Part shown: positions 15,377 through 23,561 of the stretch, one piece after another
How the letters are laid out: every line of letters begins with the position of its first letter
Numbering within the stretch: position 1 is the stretch's first letter
From: Hyphomicrobiales bacterium
GTDB taxonomy: Bacteria > Pseudomonadota > Alphaproteobacteria > Rhizobiales > Rhizobiaceae
DNA: 38,485 bases
Direction of reading: 5' to 3'
NCBI GenBank assembly: GCA_900468065.1
Contig: UBTA01000080.1
Coordinates: 1 to 38,485, forward strand
Notes under the pieces: generated by a model
Database searches by the model: none
Seen by the model: the letters and a program-made list of their open reading frames with translations, nothing else
Told to the model about the DNA's origin: nothing
Position numbers and translations under genes: made by a program

Positions 15377-16363
15377 CTATCGGACCGTTTTACGTTCGAC
15401 CATCGATATCGGCACCACTTGCAGGTGTGTTTCCGGTTCGGCCGTCTCCAACGCCGCAAGTACCTGCTCGGTCAAAGCCGGGATGGATTGGGCAATCGTT
15501 GTCAGCTCGTAGCTTTTCCAGCCGGCCTGAGGAATGTCGTCGAAGCCAACAATCGAAACATCCTGCGGCACGCGGCGGTTCATCTCGATGCGGGCTGCGT
15601 CGAGAAAACCAAGCGCCATCAGATCGGTGACGCAGAACGCGCCATCGATCTTGTTGTCGCTGAGCAGATCGCAACCGGCCTTGTAGCCACTTTCGTAACT
15701 TGTCGGCCCTTGCGACCATGCGACAACCTCGATATCGGCGATCTGCATGCGCTGGGTGAAGGCCGTTGCGCGCCGGATTTGCGCCGGTGTCTGGTTGCCG
15801 CTGGAGACGACGGCGACCTTCTTGCATTTAGCGGCGATCAATCGCAACGCGGCAAGATCCGCGCCACGAGAATCGTCGCTGAGCACCATGCTGGTATCGG
15901 TTCGATCCAGCCGCTGGTTGATCAGGATAAGACGCACACCATTGGCGATGCACTCATCGACGATCGATGCCGGCGGTTCGCCGGAAAGCACAACGATTGC
16001 CTGGGCACGAAACTCAAACAGCAGTTCGATCAGCGGGGCGATGTCCTTGCGCGCGTCGGCAGCGTTTAAGAGAAGGCATTGCAGCCCGCGGCGCAGAAGG
16101 CCGATACTCAGAAGATCCAGCTGTCTGGAAATGAACGGCGAACTGAGGTTGGCGCCAACAACGCCGATCAGGTTCGAGCGATCATTGTTCAGCCCCTGCG
16201 CCAGCCGATTGACGCGATATCCCAGTTCGCGCGCGGATTTCAGAACCTTGCGCCGCACCGCTTTGGACACGCTGGCGCCCGGGGTGAAGGTTCGCGAAAC
16301 CGCTGATCGCGAAACGCCTGCGTGCTTGGCAACCTCCTCGGCTGTCACAAACCCTCGTGCCAT
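15377..16363 (-). CDS. LacI-family transcriptional regulator
   Basis: Repressor of 328 residues. The HTH is at the very start (TAEEVAKHAGVSRSAVSRTF, then the hinge YRVNRLAQGLN), followed by a periplasmic-binding-protein-like effector domain (LIGVVGANLSSPF, VSIVGFDDIPQAGW). I start at ATG 16363, which has a strong GGGGGA site; the open frame continues upstream to 16591 but without family similarity. Family members bind palindromes with a central CG and are released by sugars or sugar derivatives. The gene lies between the two phosphatase operons and diverges from the ABC importer; matching CG-centred 14-mers occur upstream of both. Its own -35 region overlaps the site at 16614-16627, suggesting autorepression. 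Confidence 0.95.
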   Translation of the reverse strand: MARGFVTAEEVAKHAGVSRSAVSRTFTPGASVSKAVRRKVLKSARELGYRVNRLAQGLNNDRSNLIGVVGANLSSPFISRQLDLLSIGLLRRGLQCLLLNAADARKDIAPLIELLFEFRAQAIVVLSGEPPASIVDECIANGVRLILINQRLDRTDTSMVLSDDSRGADLAALRLIAAKCKKVAVVSSGNQTPAQIRRATAFTQRMQIADIEVVAWSQGPTSYESGYKAGCDLLSDNKIDGAFCVTDLMALGFLDAARIEMNRRVPQDVSIVGFDDIPQAGWKSYELTTIAQSIPALTEQVLAALETAEPETHLQVVPISMVERKTVR

Positions 16364-16590
16364 CGTTTCCCCCAGAATCAGTTCGCCTATCAGGGACATA
16401 AAAGCCACTTCATTCCAACGGAAATGTGTTGCCTTCCCGTTGGTCGAGTTCCATTTGCGCCGGATTTCGAACGGGGATAAGGGCGATTTGAACGGCTTCA
16501 TTCGGGTGCGGGTTTCGTCAATCTGCGGACACGCCACACGGCAGTGATCGCGCGTTCGGAAAAAGCCAAAGCACGTGGCGGAAAAATACA

Positions 16591-16664
16591 ATTATAACAG
16601 ATAGATAAGTTATTGCTCACGTGTGCATTTTTTTATTGACAAGCCAGCCGCTGCAATGGATTAT
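16591..16664. promoter_or_regulatory. Divergent promoters with a shared LacI-type operator-like site
   Basis: Plus strand: TTGACA (16636-16641), 17 bases, GATTAT (16659-16664), reading toward the ABC operon. Minus strand: a TATAAT -10 (16596-16591) with a poor -35 (TGAGCA, 16619-16614), reading toward the LacI gene. Between them is TGCTCACGTGTGCA (16614-16627), a near-palindrome with a central CG that matches 13 of 14 bases of the site at 10078-10091. It overlaps the LacI -35 and lies 9 bases upstream of the plus-strand -35. A second CACGTG occurs at 16572-16577. Confidence 0.6.
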
Positions 16665-16670
16665 ATGTTC

Positions 16671-16709
16671 CATAAGCGGCCGCATGATGGAATGTACGTT
16701 CCGCTTATG
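16671..16709. repeat. Nested inverted repeats just downstream of the -10
   Basis: CATAAGCGG (16671-16679) is repeated inverted at 16701-16709 with a 21-base spacer. Inside it, 16689-16702 forms an imperfect palindrome GGAATGTACGTTCC (12 of 14 symmetric). It sits across the predicted start of the ABC-operon transcript, so it could be a second operator for another regulator or an RNA hairpin in the leader. Confidence 0.5.
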
Positions 16710-16982
16710 TTCGTGGTGACGACGACCGCTTTTGAGGAGCTGCCGGTTGTCGTCGGACCTGATCCAGATTGGATCATTGATGAGGTCAATCGCGGGCGGG
16801 GAGGATTGGATCGATGAAGACATATGGCGCTTTTGCGAGTGCGTTGCTGTGCCCAATCGGGGCCTTTGGTGGCGGTTCGCGACGCTTTCTCCAACCTCTC
16901 TGTTCGCCTGTTTGCTTGGTTGCAGGGTTCGACGCTCATGGTAGCGCCGCGCCTTGCAGGGCGAGGTCTAAGGGGAAAGAGC
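16710..16982 (+). other. Long leader of the ABC operon with a possible small overlapping ORF
   Basis: About 300 bases separate the predicted promoter from the permease ATG. The only notable content is an ORF of 61 codons, ATG 16814 to stop 16999, with a good GGAGG site ending 11 bases upstream. It begins MKTYGAFASALL, ends in another frame 16 bases inside the permease gene, and resembles nothing I know. It could be a leader ORF coupling translation or simply chance. No strong terminator or riboswitch-like fold is evident by eye. Confidence 0.3.
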
Positions 16983-18836
16983 ATGGCTTTTCTAAGTGAT
17001 TCAGCAAAGGCGCCGGCGGAGGCAGGCAGCAAGGCCCTTGCGCCCTCGTCGTGGCAGGTCTGGCGATACCGCCTGAAGGTTGCCTCGCGGGAGCCGACGA
17101 CATTGATCGGTGTCCTGACGGCGCTGCTGTTCACCTATCTGATCGTCGTGCCGATCATCTCGATCGTGCTGGATTCCGTGCGTGTGCAGTTCGGGCACGA
17201 GCGGCGGCTTGGCAAGGATTTTGGCGAGCTGACGCTTTATTACCTCGACAGGACCTTCCTGTCGCCTGTCTCGGTCGATCTCTTCTGGCGGCCGCTGTTC
17301 AATACGCTGACGGTGGCGATGGGCGCGATCCTGTTGTCGCTGCTCATTGGAACCATCCTTGCCTGGCTGATCAGCCGCACGGACATGTTCGGCCGGCGCT
17401 GGTTCGCGACGGCCCTGATCGTGCCCTATATGTTGCCTGCCTGGACCTTTGCTCTTGCCTGGACCACGTTGTTCAAGAACCGCACCGTCGGCGGACAGCC
17501 CGGATGGTTCGAGGCACTAGGGTTGACGCCGCCGGACTGGGTTGCCTACGGCCGTTTTCCGATCACGATTATCCTGGCGCTGCACTATACGCCTTTTGTC
17601 ATCCTGCTGTTCGGTTCGGCGCTTCGCCGGTTCGATTCCCAGCTTGAAGACTCCGCGCGCATTCTCGGTGCCAAGCGCTATCAGGTGGCGATCCAGATCA
17701 TCCTGCCGCTGATGCGCCCGGCGCTGATGTCGTCGATGATCCTTATCTTTGCAAAGTGCCTGGGGGAGTTCGGCGTACCCTATGTTCTCGGCCTGCCTGT
17801 CAAGTTCGAAGTTCTTTCGACGTCGCTGTTCCGCAGCATCGCCTCCCGCCAGACTGGCGTGGCTGGCGTGGTTGCCGCCTCGATCATGTTGATCGGCATC
17901 ATCACGTTGATGATCGATGCGAGATTGGTGCGCGAGGCCCGCCGTTTCGTCACCATCGGCTCTAAGGGATCGATGAACCGGCAAAGCCGGCTCGGCAAGC
18001 TGAAGCTGCCGGCAACCGGATTTGCGGCGCTGATTTTCCTGTTGAGTGTCGGCCTGCCGCTGCTGACGCTGTTTCTATCGACGATCATGAAGCTGCCGGC
18101 GCAGTTCACGCTCGACAATTTTACGCTCGATTACTGGATTGGTCGTGACCTGCACACGGTGGCGCTGCAGACCGGCGTGCTTTTGAGCCCCGATCTCTGG
18201 GCTGCTGCCAAGAACACGCTGATGATCGTCGGCATGGCATCGCTGGTTTCCGGCATCCTCGGACTGCTCGTCGGTTATGTCGTCATCCGCACGCCGGTAC
18301 GGCCGCTGTCGATCTATCTGCGCCAAGTGACATTCCTGCCCTATCTCGTGCCGGGCATCGCCTTTGCCGCCGCTTATCTCTCGCTTTTTGCGGTTCCAAG
18401 AGGTCCGATGCCGGCGCTCTACGGCACGGTAACGATCCTGGTGCTGGCGCTGATTGCCGACCAGATGCCGTATGCCTCGCGAGCTGGCATTTCCGCCATG
18501 ACCCAGCTGGGCAAGGACCCAGAAGAAGCCGCGCAGATCGCCGGCGCCGGCTGGTTCCGCCGGATGATGTTGATCGTCATTCCGATCCAGAAGGGCTCGC
18601 TCGTCACCGGTGTGCTGTTGCCATTCATATCCGGCATCAAGGGGCTCAGCCTGTTCGTCATTCTTGCCGTTCCGAGCACCGACGTGCTGACCACCTTTTC
18701 GCTGCGACTCGTCGACTATCACTACACCCAGGCGGCGAACGCGGTCGTGCTGATCATCGCGCTCATCGCCTATCTCGGAACACTGGCAGCCCAAAAACTG
18801 ACCAAGACAAATCTTGCAGAAGGACTCGGAAGCTGA
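16983..18836 (+). CDS. Fbp/AfuB-type ABC transporter permease (double-length)
   Basis: Inner-membrane permease of 617 residues made of two fused permease halves with about 12 hydrophobic segments, as in FbpB/AfuB. The two EAA loops are EDSARILGAKRYQ followed by ILPLMRP, and EEAAQIAGAGWFRR followed by VIPIQKG. I start at ATG 16983 (MAFLSDSA) with AGGGGAAAG in front; an in-frame ATG at 16824 would add 53 residues of unlikely character. The family imports ferric iron, thiamine, phosphonates or sugar phosphates. The stop overlaps the ATPase start (TGATG). The three downstream binding proteins and the phosphatase pair point to a phosphorylated substrate. Confidence 0.94.
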   Translation: MAFLSDSAKAPAEAGSKALAPSSWQVWRYRLKVASREPTTLIGVLTALLFTYLIVVPIISIVLDSVRVQFGHERRLGKDFGELTLYYLDRTFLSPVSVDLFWRPLFNTLTVAMGAILLSLLIGTILAWLISRTDMFGRRWFATALIVPYMLPAWTFALAWTTLFKNRTVGGQPGWFEALGLTPPDWVAYGRFPITIILALHYTPFVILLFGSALRRFDSQLEDSARILGAKRYQVAIQIILPLMRPALMSSMILIFAKCLGEFGVPYVLGLPVKFEVLSTSLFRSIASRQTGVAGVVAASIMLIGIITLMIDARLVREARRFVTIGSKGSMNRQSRLGKLKLPATGFAALIFLLSVGLPLLTLFLSTIMKLPAQFTLDNFTLDYWIGRDLHTVALQTGVLLSPDLWAAAKNTLMIVGMASLVSGILGLLVGYVVIRTPVRPLSIYLRQVTFLPYLVPGIAFAAAYLSLFAVPRGPMPALYGTVTILVLALIADQMPYASRAGISAMTQLGKDPEEAAQIAGAGWFRRMMLIVIPIQKGSLVTGVLLPFISGIKGLSLFVILAVPSTDVLTTFSLRLVDYHYTQAANAVVLIIALIAYLGTLAAQKLTKTNLAEGLGS

Positions 18837-19969
18837 TGCCCAATATCAATCTGCGCGGCGCCCAGAAAAACTATGGTGTCAACGCGGCCAACGCCGTCTC
18901 CAACCTTGACCTTGAAATCCGCGATGGCGAATTCATGTGCCTTCTCGGCCCCTCCGGCTGCGGCAAGACGACGACATTGCGCATGATCGCCGGTCTTGAA
19001 AACCTGTCGGGCGGCGAGATCCGCATCGGTGAACGGGTGGTCGATTCAATCTTCGAAGGCATCTTCGTTCCGCCGGAAAAGCGGGAAATGGGCCTAGTCT
19101 TTCAAAGCTATGCGCTATGGCCGCATCTGACCATCGAGCGCAACACCGACTTTGGTCTGCGCCTGCGCAAGCTGCCCAAGGCAGAGCGCGAGGCGCGCGT
19201 CGAAAAAGTCATGCAGGCGCTCGATATCGCCAAGTATCGCGACCGTTTCCCATCGCAATTGTCCGGCGGCCAGCAGCAGCGTGTGGCACTCGCCCGCATG
19301 CTGGCCATCAATCCGGGGGTGCTGTTGCTCGATGAGCCGCTGTCCAACCTCGATGCACGGCTGCGCCTGGAAATGCGCGCCGAACTTAAGCGTCTGCACA
19401 AGGAATTCAAGACGACGATCGTCTTCGTCACCCACGACCAATGGGAGGCCATGACGCTGGCGACCACGATCGCCGTCATGAACGAAGGCACGCTGCAGCA
19501 GATGGGCACGCCCAACGACATCTACGATCGCCCGGCCAACAGGTTTGTCGCCGAGTTCGTCGGCAGCCCGCCGATCAACATCCTGTCGTTTGACGGGAAG
19601 GAACAATCCGATGTTGCCCGGGATGCCGAGACCTATCTTACCGCCCGTCATCCCGGATTGCGGGGCATCGGTTCGGTCGGCATTCGCCCCGAAGCCATCC
19701 ACTACGCCACCAAGAAGGAAGACGTTCCGCAGAACAGTTTCAGCGGCAAGATGATCGTGACCGGCATCCTGCCGACCGGCGGCAGCTGGATCTTGGAGCT
19801 GCGCAGCGACAGCCACACGCTGTTCCTGACGACGCATGCGCTTCCGCGCCTTGAGCTGGGCGAGAAGGTGTGGTTCTGGGCCCCGCCCGAAGCATTGCAT
19901 GTCTTCGACAAGGACGGCCAGCGCATCACCGAGGCGGACGCCTTGCTGCGAAGCAAGACGCTCAACTGA
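18836..19969 (+). CDS. Fbp/AfuC-type ABC transporter ATP-binding protein
   Basis: ATPase of 377 residues. Walker A is GPSGCGKTT, the Q-loop FQSYALWPHL, the signature LSGGQQQR, Walker B LLLDEPLSNLDA, and the switch His lies in VTHDQWEAM. A TOBE-type C-terminal domain follows from about residue 240 (VGSPPINIL onward; GIRPEAIHY). Its start overlaps the permease stop by one base, so the two are made together. It energises the importer whose binding proteins begin at 20029. Confidence 0.95.
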   Translation: MPNINLRGAQKNYGVNAANAVSNLDLEIRDGEFMCLLGPSGCGKTTTLRMIAGLENLSGGEIRIGERVVDSIFEGIFVPPEKREMGLVFQSYALWPHLTIERNTDFGLRLRKLPKAEREARVEKVMQALDIAKYRDRFPSQLSGGQQQRVALARMLAINPGVLLLDEPLSNLDARLRLEMRAELKRLHKEFKTTIVFVTHDQWEAMTLATTIAVMNEGTLQQMGTPNDIYDRPANRFVAEFVGSPPINILSFDGKEQSDVARDAETYLTARHPGLRGIGSVGIRPEAIHYATKKEDVPQNSFSGKMIVTGILPTGGSWILELRSDSHTLFLTTHALPRLELGEKVWFWAPPEALHVFDKDGQRITEADALLRSKTLN

Positions 19970-20028
19970 CGGCAATACGGATCAAACTAACCGAATGACG
20001 AAAACCGCTTACTGAGGAGGAGCAGTCA

Positions 20029-21153
20029 ATGCATTTTGGGAACAAGACAAGGCACACACTATTGTGGACGGCCGCGTTTGTCGGTTTGTGCGCAGGACAG
20101 GCGCTGGCTGAGGAGACGTTCGACCTGAACGCTCTGGTCGAGGCCGCCAAGACGGAGGCGCGGATCACTGTCTATGACAGCACAGGCAAGATCGTCGAGA
20201 TGGCCAAGGCGTTTTCGGCCAAATATGGCGTCGCTGCAGAAGGGTCGAAGGTCAAGGCGACCGCGCAGCTAGAAATGATCATCCGCGAAGCGCGCGCCAA
20301 CAATATCCAGGGCGACGTTTCGATCATCAGCGATGCTCCCGCCGCCATGGCCCAGCTGATCCCGCAGGGTTTTGCCGAAAGCTGGCTGCCGCCGGACCTC
20401 TCCGCAAACATCCCGGCCGAGTACCAGAACCCGCTGACCGTCGTTACCAGCGCCAATGTCTGGGCCTATAACAGCGAACTCTTTGACAAATGCCCCGTCA
20501 CCAACATGTGGCAGCTGACTGAGCCCACCTGGAAGGGCAAGGTCGCCATGCAGGATCCGCTCGGCAAGGCATCCTATGTCGACTGGTTCAACCAAATGGC
20601 AAAACACGGCGATGACAAGATCGCCGCCGCCTATAAGGAACTTTACGGCAAGGACCTGAAGATCGACGACGGGAGCGCGACTGCAGCCTGGGTGAAGGCG
20701 CTCGCGGCAAACGCGCCGCTTCTGACCGACGCTGACGCCGCCGCTGCCGATGCCGTCGGCGCGCCCGGTCAGTCGCAGCCCTTCATGGGACTGATGAGCT
20801 CGGCAAAGTTTCGTGACAATGCCGAGAAGGGCATGAAACTCGGGCTTTGCAAGGATCTGAAGCCGTGGCTCGGCTGGATGTATCCGGGCGTCGGCCTGAT
20901 CACCAAGGGCACCAATAGCCCGAACGCCGCCAAGCTCTTCATCCACTATGTCATGACCGCCGAAGGCATCGCACCGCAGGCGGCCGACGGCAAGATGTCG
21001 ACCAATACCGAGGTCGCACTTCCGGCCGACGAGCCATCGGGCATCGGCTCGGTTCTCGACCAGGTTCTGCCGTATCAGATGGAAACGAGCCTGGACGACT
21101 GGGACGCCCGCGAAACCTGGCAGGATTTCTGGCGCCTGAATTACCGGAAGTGA
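20029..21153 (+). CDS. Fbp/AfuA-like ABC substrate-binding protein 1
   Basis: Periplasmic binding protein of 374 residues with a Sec signal peptide (cleavage likely after GQALA, residue about 27) and a strong GAGGAGGAG ribosome site. The mature protein opens with EETFDLNALVEAAK and YDSTGKIVEMAKAF, the place where Fbp-type proteins contact ligand; the STGK stretch could hold a phosphate group (inference). The tandem Tyr pair of ferric-binding proteins is absent, which argues against iron. Cys residues in DKCPVTN and LGLCKDL are kept in all three paralogues and may form a disulfide. It is the first of three tandem copies and is most like copy 3 at 22369. Confidence 0.9.
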   Translation: MHFGNKTRHTLLWTAAFVGLCAGQALAEETFDLNALVEAAKTEARITVYDSTGKIVEMAKAFSAKYGVAAEGSKVKATAQLEMIIREARANNIQGDVSIISDAPAAMAQLIPQGFAESWLPPDLSANIPAEYQNPLTVVTSANVWAYNSELFDKCPVTNMWQLTEPTWKGKVAMQDPLGKASYVDWFNQMAKHGDDKIAAAYKELYGKDLKIDDGSATAAWVKALAANAPLLTDADAAAADAVGAPGQSQPFMGLMSSAKFRDNAEKGMKLGLCKDLKPWLGWMYPGVGLITKGTNSPNAAKLFIHYVMTAEGIAPQAADGKMSTNTEVALPADEPSGIGSVLDQVLPYQMETSLDDWDARETWQDFWRLNYRK

Positions 21154-21175
21154 CACAGCAGCTCGGAGTGAAGTG

Positions 21176-22321
21176 ATGCACAGGTTTAAACGTCAACCCT
21201 TGCGCCGCCGCCATCTAGCGTCGGTCGCAGCATGCAGCCTGGCTGCGATGCTCGTTTTTTCCCTCGGCTCCGCAAGGGCCGAAGAAACCTTCGATCTCAA
21301 TGCTCTGATCGAAGCGGCCAAGAAGGAGCCGCCGATCACCGTCTATGCGGTCACAGGCAAGATCGTCGATACGGCCAAGGTCTTCTCCGAAAAATACGGC
21401 GTGCAGGCGACCGGCAAGAAGGTCAATGAAGCCACGCAGGTGGAGCTGATGATCCGCGAGAATCAGGCCGGTAATGTCGTCGGGGACGTCAGCCTTGCAA
21501 CCGATGTTGCCTCGGCGATAGGGCAGTTGCTGCCGGAAGGCATCGCCACCAGCTGGACCCCGCCGGATCTGCAGAAGGATATTCCGGAGGGATCGCGCAA
21601 TCCCCTGGTTGTCGTTTCCGATCCGCATGTCTGGACCTACAACACCGAAAAATATGACAGGTGCCCGATTACCAACATCTGGCAGCTGACCCAGCCGGAA
21701 TGGCGGGGAAAACTCGCGCTACTTGATCTCTTCGACAAGCCGCTCTACGCCGACTGGTTTAACCAGATCGAGACGCATCGCGATGCCGATGTTGCCCGCG
21801 CCTATGAGCATCTCTACGGCAAGACGCTGGAAACGAACGGTCAGAGTGCTACGGCGGCCTGGGTCAAGGCCTTCGCCGAAAATGGCCCTCTGCTGGCGGA
21901 TTCAACGACGGTCGCCAATGCCGCCGGCGCACCCGGACAAGCCGATCCGTTCTTCGTGATTACCTCGACGGCGAAGTATCGGGAAAATCTGACGAAGGGT
22001 CTGAAACTCGGTATCTGCGCAGGCGTCGAGCCGTTTTCAGGATTTCTCTATCCGGGCTTCGGCTTGATTGCCGGTCAGAGCAAAAGCCCGAACGCAGCAA
22101 GACTCTTCATCCGGTATCTGATGACGCAGGACGGCATCGCGTCCCAGACCGAAGACGGAAAGATCTCGGGAAATTCGAAAATCAGCCTACCCGCCGACGA
22201 GCCGTCGGGCGTCGCCAAGTACCTCGGCGAACTGATGGTTTTTGACCCTGCGACGGCGGGCGACGATCTGGATAAACGCGAAAGCTGGCAGGACCTCTGG
22301 AGACTAAACCATCGCAAATGA
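21176..22321 (+). CDS. Fbp/AfuA-like ABC substrate-binding protein 2 (divergent copy)
   Basis: Second binding protein, 381 residues, with signal peptide (long basic N-terminus HRFKRQPLRRRH, hydrophobic stretch, cleavage after SARA). The fold and landmarks are those of copies 1 and 3 (DRCPITN, LYADWFNQI, ATAAWVKAF, LGICAGV, RESWQDLWRLN). It differs where they agree: YAVTGKIVD instead of YDSTGKIVE, and DLFDKP instead of DPLxKx, both in likely ligand-facing stretches. It may therefore bind a different member of the substrate class, or be on the way to losing function. ATG 21176 has GGAG 7 bases upstream; GTG 21173 is possible. Confidence 0.88.
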   Translation: MHRFKRQPLRRRHLASVAACSLAAMLVFSLGSARAEETFDLNALIEAAKKEPPITVYAVTGKIVDTAKVFSEKYGVQATGKKVNEATQVELMIRENQAGNVVGDVSLATDVASAIGQLLPEGIATSWTPPDLQKDIPEGSRNPLVVVSDPHVWTYNTEKYDRCPITNIWQLTQPEWRGKLALLDLFDKPLYADWFNQIETHRDADVARAYEHLYGKTLETNGQSATAAWVKAFAENGPLLADSTTVANAAGAPGQADPFFVITSTAKYRENLTKGLKLGICAGVEPFSGFLYPGFGLIAGQSKSPNAARLFIRYLMTQDGIASQTEDGKISGNSKISLPADEPSGVAKYLGELMVFDPATAGDDLDKRESWQDLWRLNHRK

Positions 22322-22368
22322 ATGACGGAAAGTTCGGACAACAATGTGATTTCCTTGGGAGGGGAACA

Positions 22369-23499
22369 ATGAAAACAGCGAAACATGGATTGCGTGCCTT
22401 GATGACGACTGCGGCCGTCTTGGCGGCCGGGCTGCTTTCAGCGCCGGCCAATGCGGCCGACGGGTTCGATCTTGACACCTTGATCGAGGCGGCAAAGAAG
22501 GAAAAGCCGATCAACGTCTATGACAGCACCGGCAAGATCGTCGAGATGGCCGATGCCTTCACGGCGAAATACGGGGTCAAGGCCACCGGCGTTAAAGTGT
22601 CGGCCAACAGCCAGCTCGAAATGATCATCCGCGAGTCTCAGGCCGGCAACGTGCAGGGCGACGTCGCCCTGATCACCGATGCGCCGGCAGCGCTCGCACA
22701 GCTCGTGCCGCAGCAGTTTGTCGAAAATTATCTGCCGGCAGACATGGCTGCGAAAATCCCAGCCGAGTTCCAGAACCCGCTGGCGATTTCGACCAATGCC
22801 AACGTCTGGGCCTATAATACCGAAGCGCATGACAAATGCCCGGTTTCCAACGTCTGGGAGCTGACGGAACCCAAATGGAAGGGTAAGGTCGCGCTGGTCG
22901 ATCCGCTGACCAAGGGCACCTATACCGACTGGTTCAACCAGATGGAAAAACATGCCGACGGCGAGGTCTCAGAAGCCTACAGGGCCCATTTCGGCAAGGA
23001 TCTTCAGACCTCGGAAAAGAGTGCCTCGGCGGCATGGATCAAAGCACTTGCGCAGAACGCGCCGCTGGTGACCGATGGCGACGATCCGGTCGCCGAAGCG
23101 GTCGGCGCGGCTGGCCAGAAGGAGCCGTTCTTTGGTCTGCTCAGTTCGGCAAAGTTCCGCGACAATGAAGGCAAGGGTTACAAGCTTGGCATCTGCAAGG
23201 ATCTCAATCCCTGGGTCGGCTGGAGCTATGTCAAACTCGGGCTTATCGCCACGAAGACACAAAGTCCGAACGCCGCAAAACTCTTCATCCATTACGTTCT
23301 GACCGAGGAGGGCATCGCGCCGCAGATGAAGGACGGCAAGCTGCCGACCAATAGCGATATCAAGATGCCTGCCGATGAACCTTCAGGACTGGTGGCCGTC
23401 GCCGACCGCCTCTTTGCCTACAATCCCGCGACCGGTCTGGACGATTTTGACCGGCGGGAGGAGTGGCAGGATTTCTGGCGGGTCAACTACAGCAAGTAA
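22369..23499 (+). CDS. Fbp/AfuA-like ABC substrate-binding protein 3
   Basis: Third binding protein, 376 residues, signal peptide cut after PANA (about residue 29). GGGAGGGG precedes ATG 22369; an upstream in-frame ATG at 22318 overlaps the previous stop but would place 17 polar residues before the signal peptide. It shares YDSTGKIVEMA, EMIIRE, TDWFNQM, LGICKDL and the EEWQDFWRVNY end with copy 1. Three binding proteins for a single permease/ATPase pair suggests a widened substrate range or affinity range. A GC-rich hairpin follows before the phosphatase gene. Confidence 0.9.
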   Translation: MKTAKHGLRALMTTAAVLAAGLLSAPANAADGFDLDTLIEAAKKEKPINVYDSTGKIVEMADAFTAKYGVKATGVKVSANSQLEMIIRESQAGNVQGDVALITDAPAALAQLVPQQFVENYLPADMAAKIPAEFQNPLAISTNANVWAYNTEAHDKCPVSNVWELTEPKWKGKVALVDPLTKGTYTDWFNQMEKHADGEVSEAYRAHFGKDLQTSEKSASAAWIKALAQNAPLVTDGDDPVAEAVGAAGQKEPFFGLLSSAKFRDNEGKGYKLGICKDLNPWVGWSYVKLGLIATKTQSPNAAKLFIHYVLTEEGIAPQMKDGKLPTNSDIKMPADEPSGLVAVADRLFAYNPATGLDDFDRREEWQDFWRVNYSK

Positions 23500-23508
23500 A
23501 CCAGTGCC

Positions 23509-23528
23509 GGCGCGTCATCCGGCGCGCC
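23509..23528 (+). other. GC-rich hairpin between binding protein and phosphatase genes
   Basis: A 6-base stem GGCGCG/CGCGCC with an 8-base loop lies in the 62-base gap after the third binding protein gene. Such hairpins often protect binding-protein mRNA ends and lower expression of downstream genes. There is no U-run, so read-through into the phosphatase pair is expected. Confidence 0.45.
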
Positions 23529-23561
23529 AGCGCATTTTCCAGGCAGGATGGATAGAAACAC

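Noticed and set aside
16364..16591. N-terminal extension of the LacI protein
   Set aside because: LacI proteins begin at the HTH; ATG 16363 has a strong GGGGGA site, and the extension covers the promoter region side.
20029..23499. Ferric iron uptake as the role of the Fbp-like importer
   Set aside because: The tandem Tyr pair that binds iron in FbpA-type proteins is not present in any of the three copies, and the neighbours are phosphatases.
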